A DNA stretch of 7,557 nt from the NCBI GenBank assembly GCA_937891215.1, contig CALAEU010000316.1, forward strand, positions 1-7,557, read 5' to 3'. The notes beneath the pieces were generated by a model. It did not search any database. It saw only the letters and a list, made by a program, of their open reading frames with translations, and had not been told where the DNA came from. The stretch is from an uncultured Clostridia bacterium. Its GTDB lineage: Bacteria; Bacillota_A; Clostridia; Oscillospirales; Acutalibacteraceae. The first letter of the stretch is position 1, and each line of letters starts with the position of its first letter. Below, in pieces: positions 1-5,433 of the stretch. The translations under genes were made by a program, and so were the position numbers.

Positions 1-367
1 CGCAATGAAGCCCGAATGTATCATTCTTGATGAGCCTACCGCTATGCTTGACCCAAAAGGCAGAAAAGAAGTTATGTCTGCTTTAACGCGTCTTAAAAAT
101 GAGTTGGGTATGACAATTATACTTGTAACTCATTTTATGGATGAAGCGGTAAATGCCGACAGAGTTGAAGTTATGAATGATGGTGTTGTTCAATTCGATG
201 GTACACCTAGCGAAGTTTTTTCGCAAACAGAAGAACTCAAAAAAATCGGACTTTCTGTACCTAAGCCACTCGAGTTAGCATTGGAGTTAAAAAAAGAGGG
301 CTACGATTTAGGGTTGAAAGTTTTAACAGAAGATGCATTTTCAGAAGCATTCAAAAGTTTATTTTAA
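1..367 (+). CDS. ecfA1: Energy-coupling factor transporter ATPase EcfA1, 3' part only
   Basis: This is the C-terminal part of an ABC ATPase that powers an ECF (energy-coupling factor) importer for vitamins or metal ions, acting on the cytoplasmic side of the membrane with EcfA2 and EcfT. The reading frame is already open at base 2, so the true start, Walker A, Q-loop and LSGGQ signature lie upstream of the window; the ATG at base 5 is an internal methionine. Visible are the Walker B segment CIILDEPTAMLDP, with catalytic Glu, followed by a D-loop, and the H-loop histidine in ILVTHFMDEA. A C-terminal region (ELKKIGLSVPKPLELALEL onward) resembles the EcfA dimerisation domain. The EPTAMLDP form and the first place in the cluster are typical of EcfA1, whereas EcfA2 has EPTAGLDP. 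It ends with TAA, 17 bases before ecfA2. The family assignment is firm; the A1 label rests on motif and gene order. Confidence 0.93.
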   Translation, partial: AMKPECIILDEPTAMLDPKGRKEVMSALTRLKNELGMTIILVTHFMDEAVNADRVEVMNDGVVQFDGTPSEVFSQTEELKKIGLSVPKPLELALELKKEGYDLGLKVLTEDAFSEAFKSLF

Positions 368-384
368 AATAAAGGATAATAATT

Positions 385-1251
385 ATGTCAGTACTTTCAG
401 TTAAAAATTTAGAATATGCGTATTCAAAAGGCACCCCGTTTCAGATAGGTGCCTTAAAGGGCGTTTCTGTTGATTTTGAAATCGGTGAAATTGTTGGCGT
501 AATTGGTCATACTGGTTCAGGTAAAAGTACACTTTTACAACATTTAAATGGTCTTTTAAAACCTGAAAGTGGAGAGGTTTTATTTGAAGATGAAAATATC
601 TGGTCTTCAAAAGAAAGTGTAAGAAAATGTCGTTTTGGTGTAGGACTTTGTTTCCAATATCCTGAGCATCAGCTTTTTGAGTCCACTGTTTTCGAAGATA
701 TAGCTTTCGGACCTAAAAACATGGGACTTTCAGAAGAAAAAATAAAAGAACGTGTTCTTGAATCTATAAAATTTGTTGGTCTTACAGAAGATTATCTTAC
801 TAAATCACCATTTGATTTATCTGGTGGTGAAAAACGGCGTGTTGCAATTGCGGGCGTTATTTCAATGAAGCCAAAAGTTCTTGTTCTTGATGAACCAACC
901 GCAGGACTTGATCCTGTTGGTAAAAATGATTTACTCAGTTTAATTAAATCTTATAACGAATCAACTAACAGTACAGTTATTTTTGTTTCTCATAATATGG
1001 ATGATGTTGCTTTGATTGCTGACAGAGTAATTGTTTTAAGTGATGGCAATATTGTAATGAATGGTACAGTGCCAGAAGTTTATTCAAAAGGTAGTGAACT
1101 TTTAAAATTAGGTCTTGATGTACCTGAAATTACACGAGTATTTTTAAAACTTCACGAAGCTGGATTTGATGTGCCAACCGATGTTTATACAGTAAGTGAT
1201 GGTAAAGAAAAATTACTGGAATTTCTTAAAAGGGGGAAAATAAATGGTTAA
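385..1251 (+). CDS. ecfA2: Energy-coupling factor transporter ATPase EcfA2
   Basis: This is the second ATPase of the ECF importer, forming a heterodimer with EcfA1 that hydrolyses ATP to drive EcfT and exchangeable S components. The 288-residue length is normal for the family. All nucleotide-binding elements are present in order: Walker A GHTGSGKST at residues 41-49, Q-loop in FQYPEHQLF around Gln91, signature LSGGEKRR at 145-152, Walker B VLVLDEPTAGLDP at 165-177, and H-loop His203 in FVSHNMDD. The last ~50 residues (ELLKLGLDVPEITRVFLKL) form the EcfA-type C-terminal dimerisation region. The start is supported by AAAGGA at 371-376, eight bases upstream, and by an N-terminus (VLSVKNLEYAYSKGTPF) that matches the family. 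The 3' end overlaps ecfT by 8 bases. AGLDPVGK has Lys where Arg is common, a mild change. An 8-bp inverted repeat lies in its early coding region (428-455). Confidence 0.96.
   Translation: MSVLSVKNLEYAYSKGTPFQIGALKGVSVDFEIGEIVGVIGHTGSGKSTLLQHLNGLLKPESGEVLFEDENIWSSKESVRKCRFGVGLCFQYPEHQLFESTVFEDIAFGPKNMGLSEEKIKERVLESIKFVGLTEDYLTKSPFDLSGGEKRRVAIAGVISMKPKVLVLDEPTAGLDPVGKNDLLSLIKSYNESTNSTVIFVSHNMDDVALIADRVIVLSDGNIVMNGTVPEVYSKGSELLKLGLDVPEITRVFLKLHEAGFDVPTDVYTVSDGKEKLLEFLKRGKING
428..455. repeat. Perfect 8-bp inverted repeat within the 5' end of ecfA2
   Basis: AAGGCACC (428-435) is followed after 12 bases by its exact reverse complement GGTGCCTT (448-455). It lies about 43 bases after the ecfA2 start codon. 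It could form an RNA stem-loop, but no T-run follows, so it is not a terminator. The encoded residues (KGTPFQIGALKG) sit in a region constrained by the protein family, so chance is a real alternative. Confidence 0.45.
1231..1236 (+). promoter_or_regulatory. Ribosome binding site of ecfT inside ecfA2
   Basis: AGGGGG lies seven bases before the ATG at 1244, inside the last codons of ecfA2. With the 8-base overlap of the two genes, it fixes the ecfT start and suggests that EcfA2 and EcfT are translated in a coupled way, consistent with their working in one complex. Confidence 0.75.
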
Positions 1252-2059
1252 AGATATTACAATTGGTCAGTTTTTTCCTGGAAATTCTTTTATACACAAA
1301 TTAGATGCAAGAGCGAAAATATTGTCTTGTTTTGTTTTAATTATATTTATCTTTTTATGTAAGAATTTTGCATCTATGTGTTTAATGTGCTTTTTGGTTT
1401 GCTTTGTTTATGCATTAACAAAACTTTCACCAAAACTTATGATTAAAAGTCTTAAACCTCTTATTCCAATTATAATTCTCACGTCAGTTTTACAACTTTA
1501 TTATAACAATACAGGTGATGTGTTGTGGTCATATAAAAAAATATCAATTACCGATGGTGGAATTTACACAGCAATTTTTATTGCAGTAAGAATTATTGCT
1601 CTTCTTGTAATCAGTTCAGTGCTTACTTATACAACTGCACCGACAGATTTGACTGATGCAATTGAAAAATTGCTTTCTCCTTTAAGGTTATTTAAAGTTG
1701 ATATTCACACATTTGCAATGATGATGACAATCGCTTTAAGATTTATTCCTACTTTAATTGACGAAATTGACAGAATTATGTCTGCACAAAAAGCCCGTGG
1801 TGCAGATTTTGAGAGCGGTAATCTTTTAAAAAGAATAAAAGCACTTTTTCCGATTTTTATACCACTCATAATTTCTTCATTTAAAAGAGCATTTGAGTTA
1901 GCAGATGCTATGTCTTGCAGGTGTTATGTAGGTGGTAAAGGCAGAACACGCATGAGACAAATGAGTTTTTCATATCGCGATGCAATTGCTGGTGTGGTAA
2001 CATTAGTTGCTTGTGGTGCTATAATTTTTATGAATTTTCAGTTTGAGGCTTTAATATAA
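1244..2059 (+). CDS. ecfT: Energy-coupling factor transporter transmembrane protein EcfT
   Basis: This is the integral membrane scaffold of the ECF importer. It links the EcfA1/EcfA2 ATPases to substrate-binding S components. The 271 residues open with the family-typical DITIGQFFPGNSFIHKLDAR and contain several hydrophobic spans: roughly 27-60, 72-86, 108-130, 201-212 and 247-263. Two cytoplasmic coupling helices are visible. The first carries the canonical Ala-Arg-Gly (SAQKARGADF, residues 184-186). The second (ADAMSCRCYVGG) reads Cys-Arg-Cys at 225-227, keeping the Arg but replacing the neighbouring Ala and Gly. GGKGRTRMRQM follows, as usual after the second coupling helix. The ATG is supported by AGGGGG at 1231-1236 and by homology of the N-terminus. 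The gene overlaps ecfA2 by 8 bases and ends 3 bases before truA. No S component is present in the window, which fits a shared group II module; the substrate therefore cannot be stated. Confidence 0.95.
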   Translation: MVKDITIGQFFPGNSFIHKLDARAKILSCFVLIIFIFLCKNFASMCLMCFLVCFVYALTKLSPKLMIKSLKPLIPIIILTSVLQLYYNNTGDVLWSYKKISITDGGIYTAIFIAVRIIALLVISSVLTYTTAPTDLTDAIEKLLSPLRLFKVDIHTFAMMMTIALRFIPTLIDEIDRIMSAQKARGADFESGNLLKRIKALFPIFIPLIISSFKRAFELADAMSCRCYVGGKGRTRMRQMSFSYRDAIAGVVTLVACGAIIFMNFQFEALI

Positions 2060-2062
2060 TTT

Positions 2063-2827
2063 ATGAGAAATTTATTGTTTAAAATTAGTTTTGATGGTTC
2101 ATTATTTCACGGATGGCAAATTCAGAGTGAATTAAGAACTGTTCAGGGCGAACTTAAAAATGCTTTTTATGAACTGACAGGCGAGAATGTAACGATAAAT
2201 GGTTGCAGTCGTACAGATGCAGGTGTACACGCAAAAGAATATTATTTCAATGTTAAAACTGATTCTACAATTCCTTGCGATTCGTTTCCTGTTGCACTGA
2301 TGACAAAACTTACTCCAGAAATTCTGGTTGTATCGTGTGAAGAAGTATTGCTTAATTTTAATGCTCAGTTTGATTGTGAAAGCAAGGAGTATGAGTACAT
2401 ATTCTTAAACACTAAAAATCTATCGCCATTTATGTACAAAAAAGTTTGTCACTATAAATTCAGAGAGTTAGATGTGGAACTCCTTAACGATGCTTGTCAA
2501 CATTTTCTTGGTGAACACGATTTTTCAGCATTTTGTGCTTCAGGTGCTACTGTTCAGTCAAAGGTACGAACAATTTATTCAGCATCTGTAAGGCGAGAAA
2601 ATGATTTAGTGATATTTAAAGTTCGTGGCAACGGATTTTTATATAATATGGTGCGTATTATGGCGGGTACGCTTTTATATGTTGCAGAAGGTAAAATCAA
2701 ATCAGAAGAGATTGCGGATATAATTAAAAGTGGTGACCGCACTAAATCGGGGGTTACAGTAATTCCTGATGGTTTATATCTTAATAAAGTTTTTTATGGA
2801 AGTGAATCGGATGAAGTTAAAACTTAA
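2063..2827 (+). CDS. truA: tRNA pseudouridine(38-40) synthase TruA
   Basis: TruA converts uridines 38-40 in the anticodon arm of many tRNAs to pseudouridine in the cytoplasm. The 254-residue length is normal. The N-terminus (FKISFDGSLFHGWQ) matches the family, and the catalytic motif GCSRTDAGVHA places the catalytic aspartate at residue 52. Other family blocks are HDFSAFCASG (152-161), KVRTIYSA (167-174), GNGFLYNMVRIMAGTLL (189-205) and GLYLNKVFY near the end. Two blocks deviate from the common form: the usual F-H-A-R is F-N-A-Q (99-102), and the usual AGxTAPP-type stretch reads SGVTVIPD. Both lie in otherwise well-conserved context and do not suggest loss of function. The start is 3 bases after the ecfT stop with only a distant GAGG (2045-2048), so translation is probably coupled to ecfT. 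The last 17 bases overlap the next gene. truA after ecfT is a common Firmicutes order. Confidence 0.96.
   Translation: MRNLLFKISFDGSLFHGWQIQSELRTVQGELKNAFYELTGENVTINGCSRTDAGVHAKEYYFNVKTDSTIPCDSFPVALMTKLTPEILVVSCEEVLLNFNAQFDCESKEYEYIFLNTKNLSPFMYKKVCHYKFRELDVELLNDACQHFLGEHDFSAFCASGATVQSKVRTIYSASVRRENDLVIFKVRGNGFLYNMVRIMAGTLLYVAEGKIKSEEIADIIKSGDRTKSGVTVIPDGLYLNKVFYGSESDEVKT
2798..2802 (+). promoter_or_regulatory. Ribosome binding site deciding the start of the DUF5711-like gene
   Basis: GGAAG within the end of truA lies eight bases before the ATG at 2811. This favours 2811 over the in-frame ATGs at 2769 and 2796, which would add hydrophobic residues read from truA coding sequence and have no comparable site at proper distance. 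Confidence 0.55.
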
Positions 2828-4028
2828 AGAATTGAATACAGGGTATTCCATAGAAAAAAACGTTAACAGATTTTCACCGAAACAAAGAGCAATTTCAATT
2901 ATTGCTTTAACACTTGTTTTAATGTTTCTTATAACATTTTTATTTTCAGCAGTAGGAATTCTGCCGCTTGACGCAATATCAGCAAGAATTTCAACAGGTT
3001 TTTTTGGTGGTGGTAAAAGCTATCCGTTTACAATTGAAAGTGATGATGTTGTAAATATGGGGGTTATAGGTGATAGTTTCTTAGTTTTAACCGATAAAAC
3101 TGTTTCTGTTTACGATACAAATGGTAATCTTTCATTCAGCGAAAAGCACACTTTTTCAAGACCTGCTTTTTCAGTTAATGAGAACAGAGCGGTTGTGTTT
3201 GATAGAAATGGTACAGGGTACATACTTATTACAGATAAACAAAAAATTTCATCTGGTAATACTGCGGGTGTGATTATAACTGCGGAATATGGCAAAAATG
3301 GTAATTATGCATTCTCTTTAAGAGGTGATAAGTCAACCAGTGTTTTAGCAGTGTTTGACAAACAAGGTGAAGTTCGTTTTCAGTGGAACTGTGCTTATGA
3401 GCATATTGCTTCAATAACGCTTTCAGATGATGGTAAATTTGCTGGTGTTGCAACTTTAAATGCAGAAAATGGTGCTATTTATTCAACAGTTCATTTCTTT
3501 GGTTTTGAATACAGTTCGGCACTCAATACACAGAAACTTGTTGATATAGCAGTGTTGGATTTAAATTTTTCGAACTCAACTACTCTCACTGCTTTCTCTG
3601 ATTCAGGTATTTATCAGATAAAAAAGAATGGCGATGAGTATAAAGAAGTTACGAAATATTTCAGCAGTGAGTTTATTTCTGTAGATTCAAATAACAAAGG
3701 TAATTACGCGGTTTGTCTTGCAAAATATGGCAGTGCTAATGTGTTTGAAATTTCTGTATTTTCTCAATCTGGTAAATTAAAAGAATGTATTTCACTTGAT
3801 TATAAAGTAACATCAATGTCTATGAGTAATAAGTATATTTTTGCTCTTGCAGAAAATAGCATAATGGTATATAATCTTAATGGTAGAAAAGTTGGTGAAA
3901 TAACTGTTGTTGGTAAACTTTATGGTATTTACCCGACAGATAAATATTGTTTTATTCATTCGTTAGGTTCAGTCTCAAGGTGTTATTCGTTTGGTAACAG
4001 TGAACTTGAACTTGGATTTACGATTTAA
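2811..4028 (+). CDS. DUF5711-like membrane-anchored beta-propeller protein, function unknown
   Basis: The function is unknown. From ATG 2811 the protein has 405 residues: a Lys-rich cytoplasmic N-terminus (1-26), one membrane segment (about 27-50), and a long outside domain. Just after the membrane segment comes GGGKSYPFTIES (66-77), resembling the G-x-G-x-P-type motif I associate with clostridial DUF5711 proteins. The outer domain is beta-rich with repeated strand-turn units: VSVYDTNGNL (98-107), LAVFDKQGEV (179-188), ISVFSQSGKL (314-323) and IMVYNLNGRK (351-360). This is the pattern of PQQ/WD-like propeller blades. There is no lipobox, catalytic motif or sorting signal. The gene overlaps truA by 17 bases, and its stop overlaps the cvpA ribosome binding site, so it is probably co-expressed with both. 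An extracytoplasmic scaffold or ligand-sensing role near the CvpA protein is inference only. The DUF5711 label is from memory of the family pattern and was not searched. Confidence 0.75.
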   Translation: MKLKLKELNTGYSIEKNVNRFSPKQRAISIIALTLVLMFLITFLFSAVGILPLDAISARISTGFFGGGKSYPFTIESDDVVNMGVIGDSFLVLTDKTVSVYDTNGNLSFSEKHTFSRPAFSVNENRAVVFDRNGTGYILITDKQKISSGNTAGVIITAEYGKNGNYAFSLRGDKSTSVLAVFDKQGEVRFQWNCAYEHIASITLSDDGKFAGVATLNAENGAIYSTVHFFGFEYSSALNTQKLVDIAVLDLNFSNSTTLTAFSDSGIYQIKKNGDEYKEVTKYFSSEFISVDSNNKGNYAVCLAKYGSANVFEISVFSQSGKLKECISLDYKVTSMSMSNKYIFALAENSIMVYNLNGRKVGEITVVGKLYGIYPTDKYCFIHSLGSVSRCYSFGNSELELGFTI

Positions 4029-4034
4029 AGGAGG
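4027..4034 (+). promoter_or_regulatory. Strong ribosome binding site deciding the cvpA start
   Basis: AAAGGAGG lies seven bases before ATG 4042 and overlaps the stop codon of the preceding gene (4026-4028). It is the best ribosome binding site in the window. It rules out the upstream in-frame TTG at 3991, which would add 17 residues coded by sequence already used for the previous protein. Confidence 0.85.
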
Positions 4035-4041
4035 TTTTTAT

Positions 4042-4755
4042 ATGTCATTATTTTTAGATTTAGTTTTACTTGCAGTTTTAGTTATGTTTGTTGTACTTGG
4101 GGCGAAAAAAGGTTTTATAAGAGCACTTCTTGATGGATTTTCGACTCTGATTGCAGGTGTTCTTGCGTACACTTTTGTTGAGCCTGCTTCACAGTATGCT
4201 TATGACGCTTTTGTTAGAAATATGGTGAGAAACAGTCTTTCTAATGCACTTAATTCTACAACAAATGATTTTGGTTCAATTACAGAGAAAGTTGAAATAT
4301 TGATAGATAGAATCCCTGAAAGTGCAATTATTTTTTCTGCAAAATTTGGGTTCGATGTTGATGCTGTTGCAGATTCCATTATAAAATCAAGACCTAGTGA
4401 TAGAGAGGTTCTGATAGATACAATTATGACAGATATAGCAGATAAAATAATGATGCCTTTAGTAGAAACAATAACTTTCATTGTTTTATTGGTTGCGTTT
4501 GTTTTTGTTCTTGCAGTGGTTATCCGTTTGTTTGACAGTCTTATCAAAAGAATTCCTGTTGTTAAAGAAACAGATAAAATCTTTGGAGGTTTATTAGGTT
4601 TACTTAAAGGTGTAATTGTGATTTTTGTTGCTTGTACAGTTTTAGCATTTATTGCCGGTTCTTCACAGGATGAGCAGTTTCTTGAAATTGTTTCATCATC
4701 AAAAATACTTGAATTTGTTAATAATAACAATCCGTTATTAAATATATTTAATTGA
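4042..4755 (+). CDS. CvpA family membrane protein
   Basis: This is an integral membrane protein of the CvpA (colicin V production) family. Family members are linked to envelope integrity and, in E. coli, to colicin V export, but the biochemical role is unresolved. The 237 residues show the expected four membrane spans: about 3-20, 28-46, 143-163 and 188-206. Two family motifs are present: GAKKGF (20-25) directly after the first span, and the D-K-I-F-G-G-L-L-G-L-L-K-G block (178-190) leading into the last span. The loop between spans 2 and 3 (about 95 residues) is longer than in short proteobacterial CvpA and is probably extracytoplasmic, which is common in clostridial members. The C-terminus is polar and Asn-rich (VNNNNPLLNIFN). 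The ATG is set by AAAGGAGG. The gene ends in tandem in-frame stops, TGA then TAG (4753-4758). It lies 13 bases after the DUF5711-like gene. Confidence 0.85.
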   Translation: MSLFLDLVLLAVLVMFVVLGAKKGFIRALLDGFSTLIAGVLAYTFVEPASQYAYDAFVRNMVRNSLSNALNSTTNDFGSITEKVEILIDRIPESAIIFSAKFGFDVDAVADSIIKSRPSDREVLIDTIMTDIADKIMMPLVETITFIVLLVAFVFVLAVVIRLFDSLIKRIPVVKETDKIFGGLLGLLKGVIVIFVACTVLAFIAGSSQDEQFLEIVSSSKILEFVNNNNPLLNIFN

Positions 4756-4788
4756 TAGACTTTAAATTGTGGAAAATGAGGTTTTAGT

Positions 4789-5406
4789 ATGAAAGATTTA
4801 TTTAAAGGCTGTTTAACAGTACCAAACTTAATAAGCGTAATAAGAATTATTCTTATACCATTCTTCGCTTTCTATTTTATGCAAGGTGAATTTGTAGTTG
4901 CGGTTATTATACTTGCTCTTTCAGGTCTTTCTGACTGCGTTGATGGTAAAATTGCAAGAAGATTTAACCAGATAAGTGCTCTTGGTAAATTACTTGACCC
5001 ATTAGCAGATAAATTAACACAGATTACTCTTGCAGTTATTTTATTCTTAACATTCAATAAAGCAGAGGATTCAATGCTTAAAGCATTCAGCTGGGTTTTC
5101 TTGGTGTTCATTGCTAAAGAATTTATAATGGTATTAGGTAGCGTTATTATGTTAAGTATCGGACTTCGTCCAGGTGCTGCTGAAATTTATGGTAAAGTGG
5201 CAACATTGGCTTTTTATGTTGTAATGATTTTCATTATTGGTTTTGGTCCGGAAGTTGGTGCTTTCAGAAATTTTTTCACTATCCCAAATCCGCTTATGAT
5301 GATACTTGTTGTAATTTCGGCAATACTTACTATGGTAGCGTTCTTCAGTTATATTCCTGATGTTGTTCATCAGGCAAAAGAAAAGAAAGCAAATAGCAAA
5401 AAATAA
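4789..5406 (+). CDS. pgsA: CDP-diacylglycerol--glycerol-3-phosphate 3-phosphatidyltransferase
   Basis: PgsA makes phosphatidylglycerophosphate from CDP-diacylglycerol and sn-glycerol 3-phosphate in the cytoplasmic membrane. This is the committed step to phosphatidylglycerol and cardiolipin. The 205 residues include a complete CDP-alcohol phosphotransferase signature: Asp49, Asp52-Gly53, Ala56-Arg57, Gly66, Asp70 and Asp74. These are the metal- and CDP-binding residues, and Asp74 is the expected catalytic base. The N-terminus (TVPNLISVIRIILIPFF, from residue 10) is typical of PgsA, as are AKEF (109-112) and the GKVAT stretch (135-139). These favour PgsA over phosphatidylserine or cardiolipin synthases of the same superfamily. 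Membrane segments are about 13-31, 35-48, 76-90, 101-124, 136-152 and 169-188, with a basic C-terminal tail. GAGG at 4778-4781 is seven bases before the ATG. It follows cvpA by 33 bases and precedes the Clp gene by 27. Confidence 0.94.
   Translation: MKDLFKGCLTVPNLISVIRIILIPFFAFYFMQGEFVVAVIILALSGLSDCVDGKIARRFNQISALGKLLDPLADKLTQITLAVILFLTFNKAEDSMLKAFSWVFLVFIAKEFIMVLGSVIMLSIGLRPGAAEIYGKVATLAFYVVMIFIIGFGPEVGAFRNFFTIPNPLMMILVVISAILTMVAFFSYIPDVVHQAKEKKANSKK
5356..5374. repeat. Perfect 7-bp inverted repeat near the pgsA 3' end
   Basis: CCTGATG (5356-5362) and CATCAGG (5368-5374) are exact reverse complements around a 5-base loop TTGTT. The repeat lies inside the last codons of pgsA, about 60 bases before the Clp start codon. 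A-rich sequence follows rather than a T-run, so it is not an intrinsic terminator. It could be a protein-binding site or an RNA stem, or a coincidence of codon choice. Confidence 0.45.
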
Positions 5407-5422
5407 TTTTCACAGAATTTTC

Positions 5423-5427
5423 AGGAG
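5423..5427 (+). promoter_or_regulatory. Ribosome binding site of the Clp ATPase gene
   Basis: AGGAG six bases before ATG 5434 fixes the start of the zinc-finger Clp protein. This places the CxxC zinc-binding pairs inside the protein and shows that the short N-terminal region is genuine, not a truncated longer gene. The 27-base gap upstream has no visible promoter and no GGTCAAA-type CtsR repeat. Confidence 0.75.
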
Positions 5428-5433
5428 AAATTA

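Noticed and set aside
2769..2810. Upstream in-frame start for the DUF5711-like protein.
   Set aside because: It would overlap truA by 59 bases and adds residues unlike the expected Lys-rich N-terminus; the GGAAG site favours 2811.
2997..3020. A P-loop-like pattern (G-F-F-G-G-G-K-S, fitting GxxxxGK[ST]) in the DUF5711-like protein.
   Set aside because: It lies just after the membrane segment on the outer side, with no Walker B or ATPase fold, and fits a Gly-rich motif before YPF better.
4200..4730. A 176-codon open frame on the minus strand across cvpA.
   Set aside because: It mirrors codon bias of the real CvpA gene, has low-complexity Thr/Ser/Ile composition, and resembles no family; the + strand gene has clear motifs and a strong ribosome binding site.
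4722..4740. Inverted repeat TAATAAC / GTTATTA near the cvpA end, as a possible terminator.
   Set aside because: The 7-bp stem is almost all A/T, lies inside the coding region, and is not followed by a T-run.
4752..4757. TTGATA as a -35 promoter element before pgsA.
   Set aside because: No TATAAT-like -10 element occurs at the right spacing downstream.
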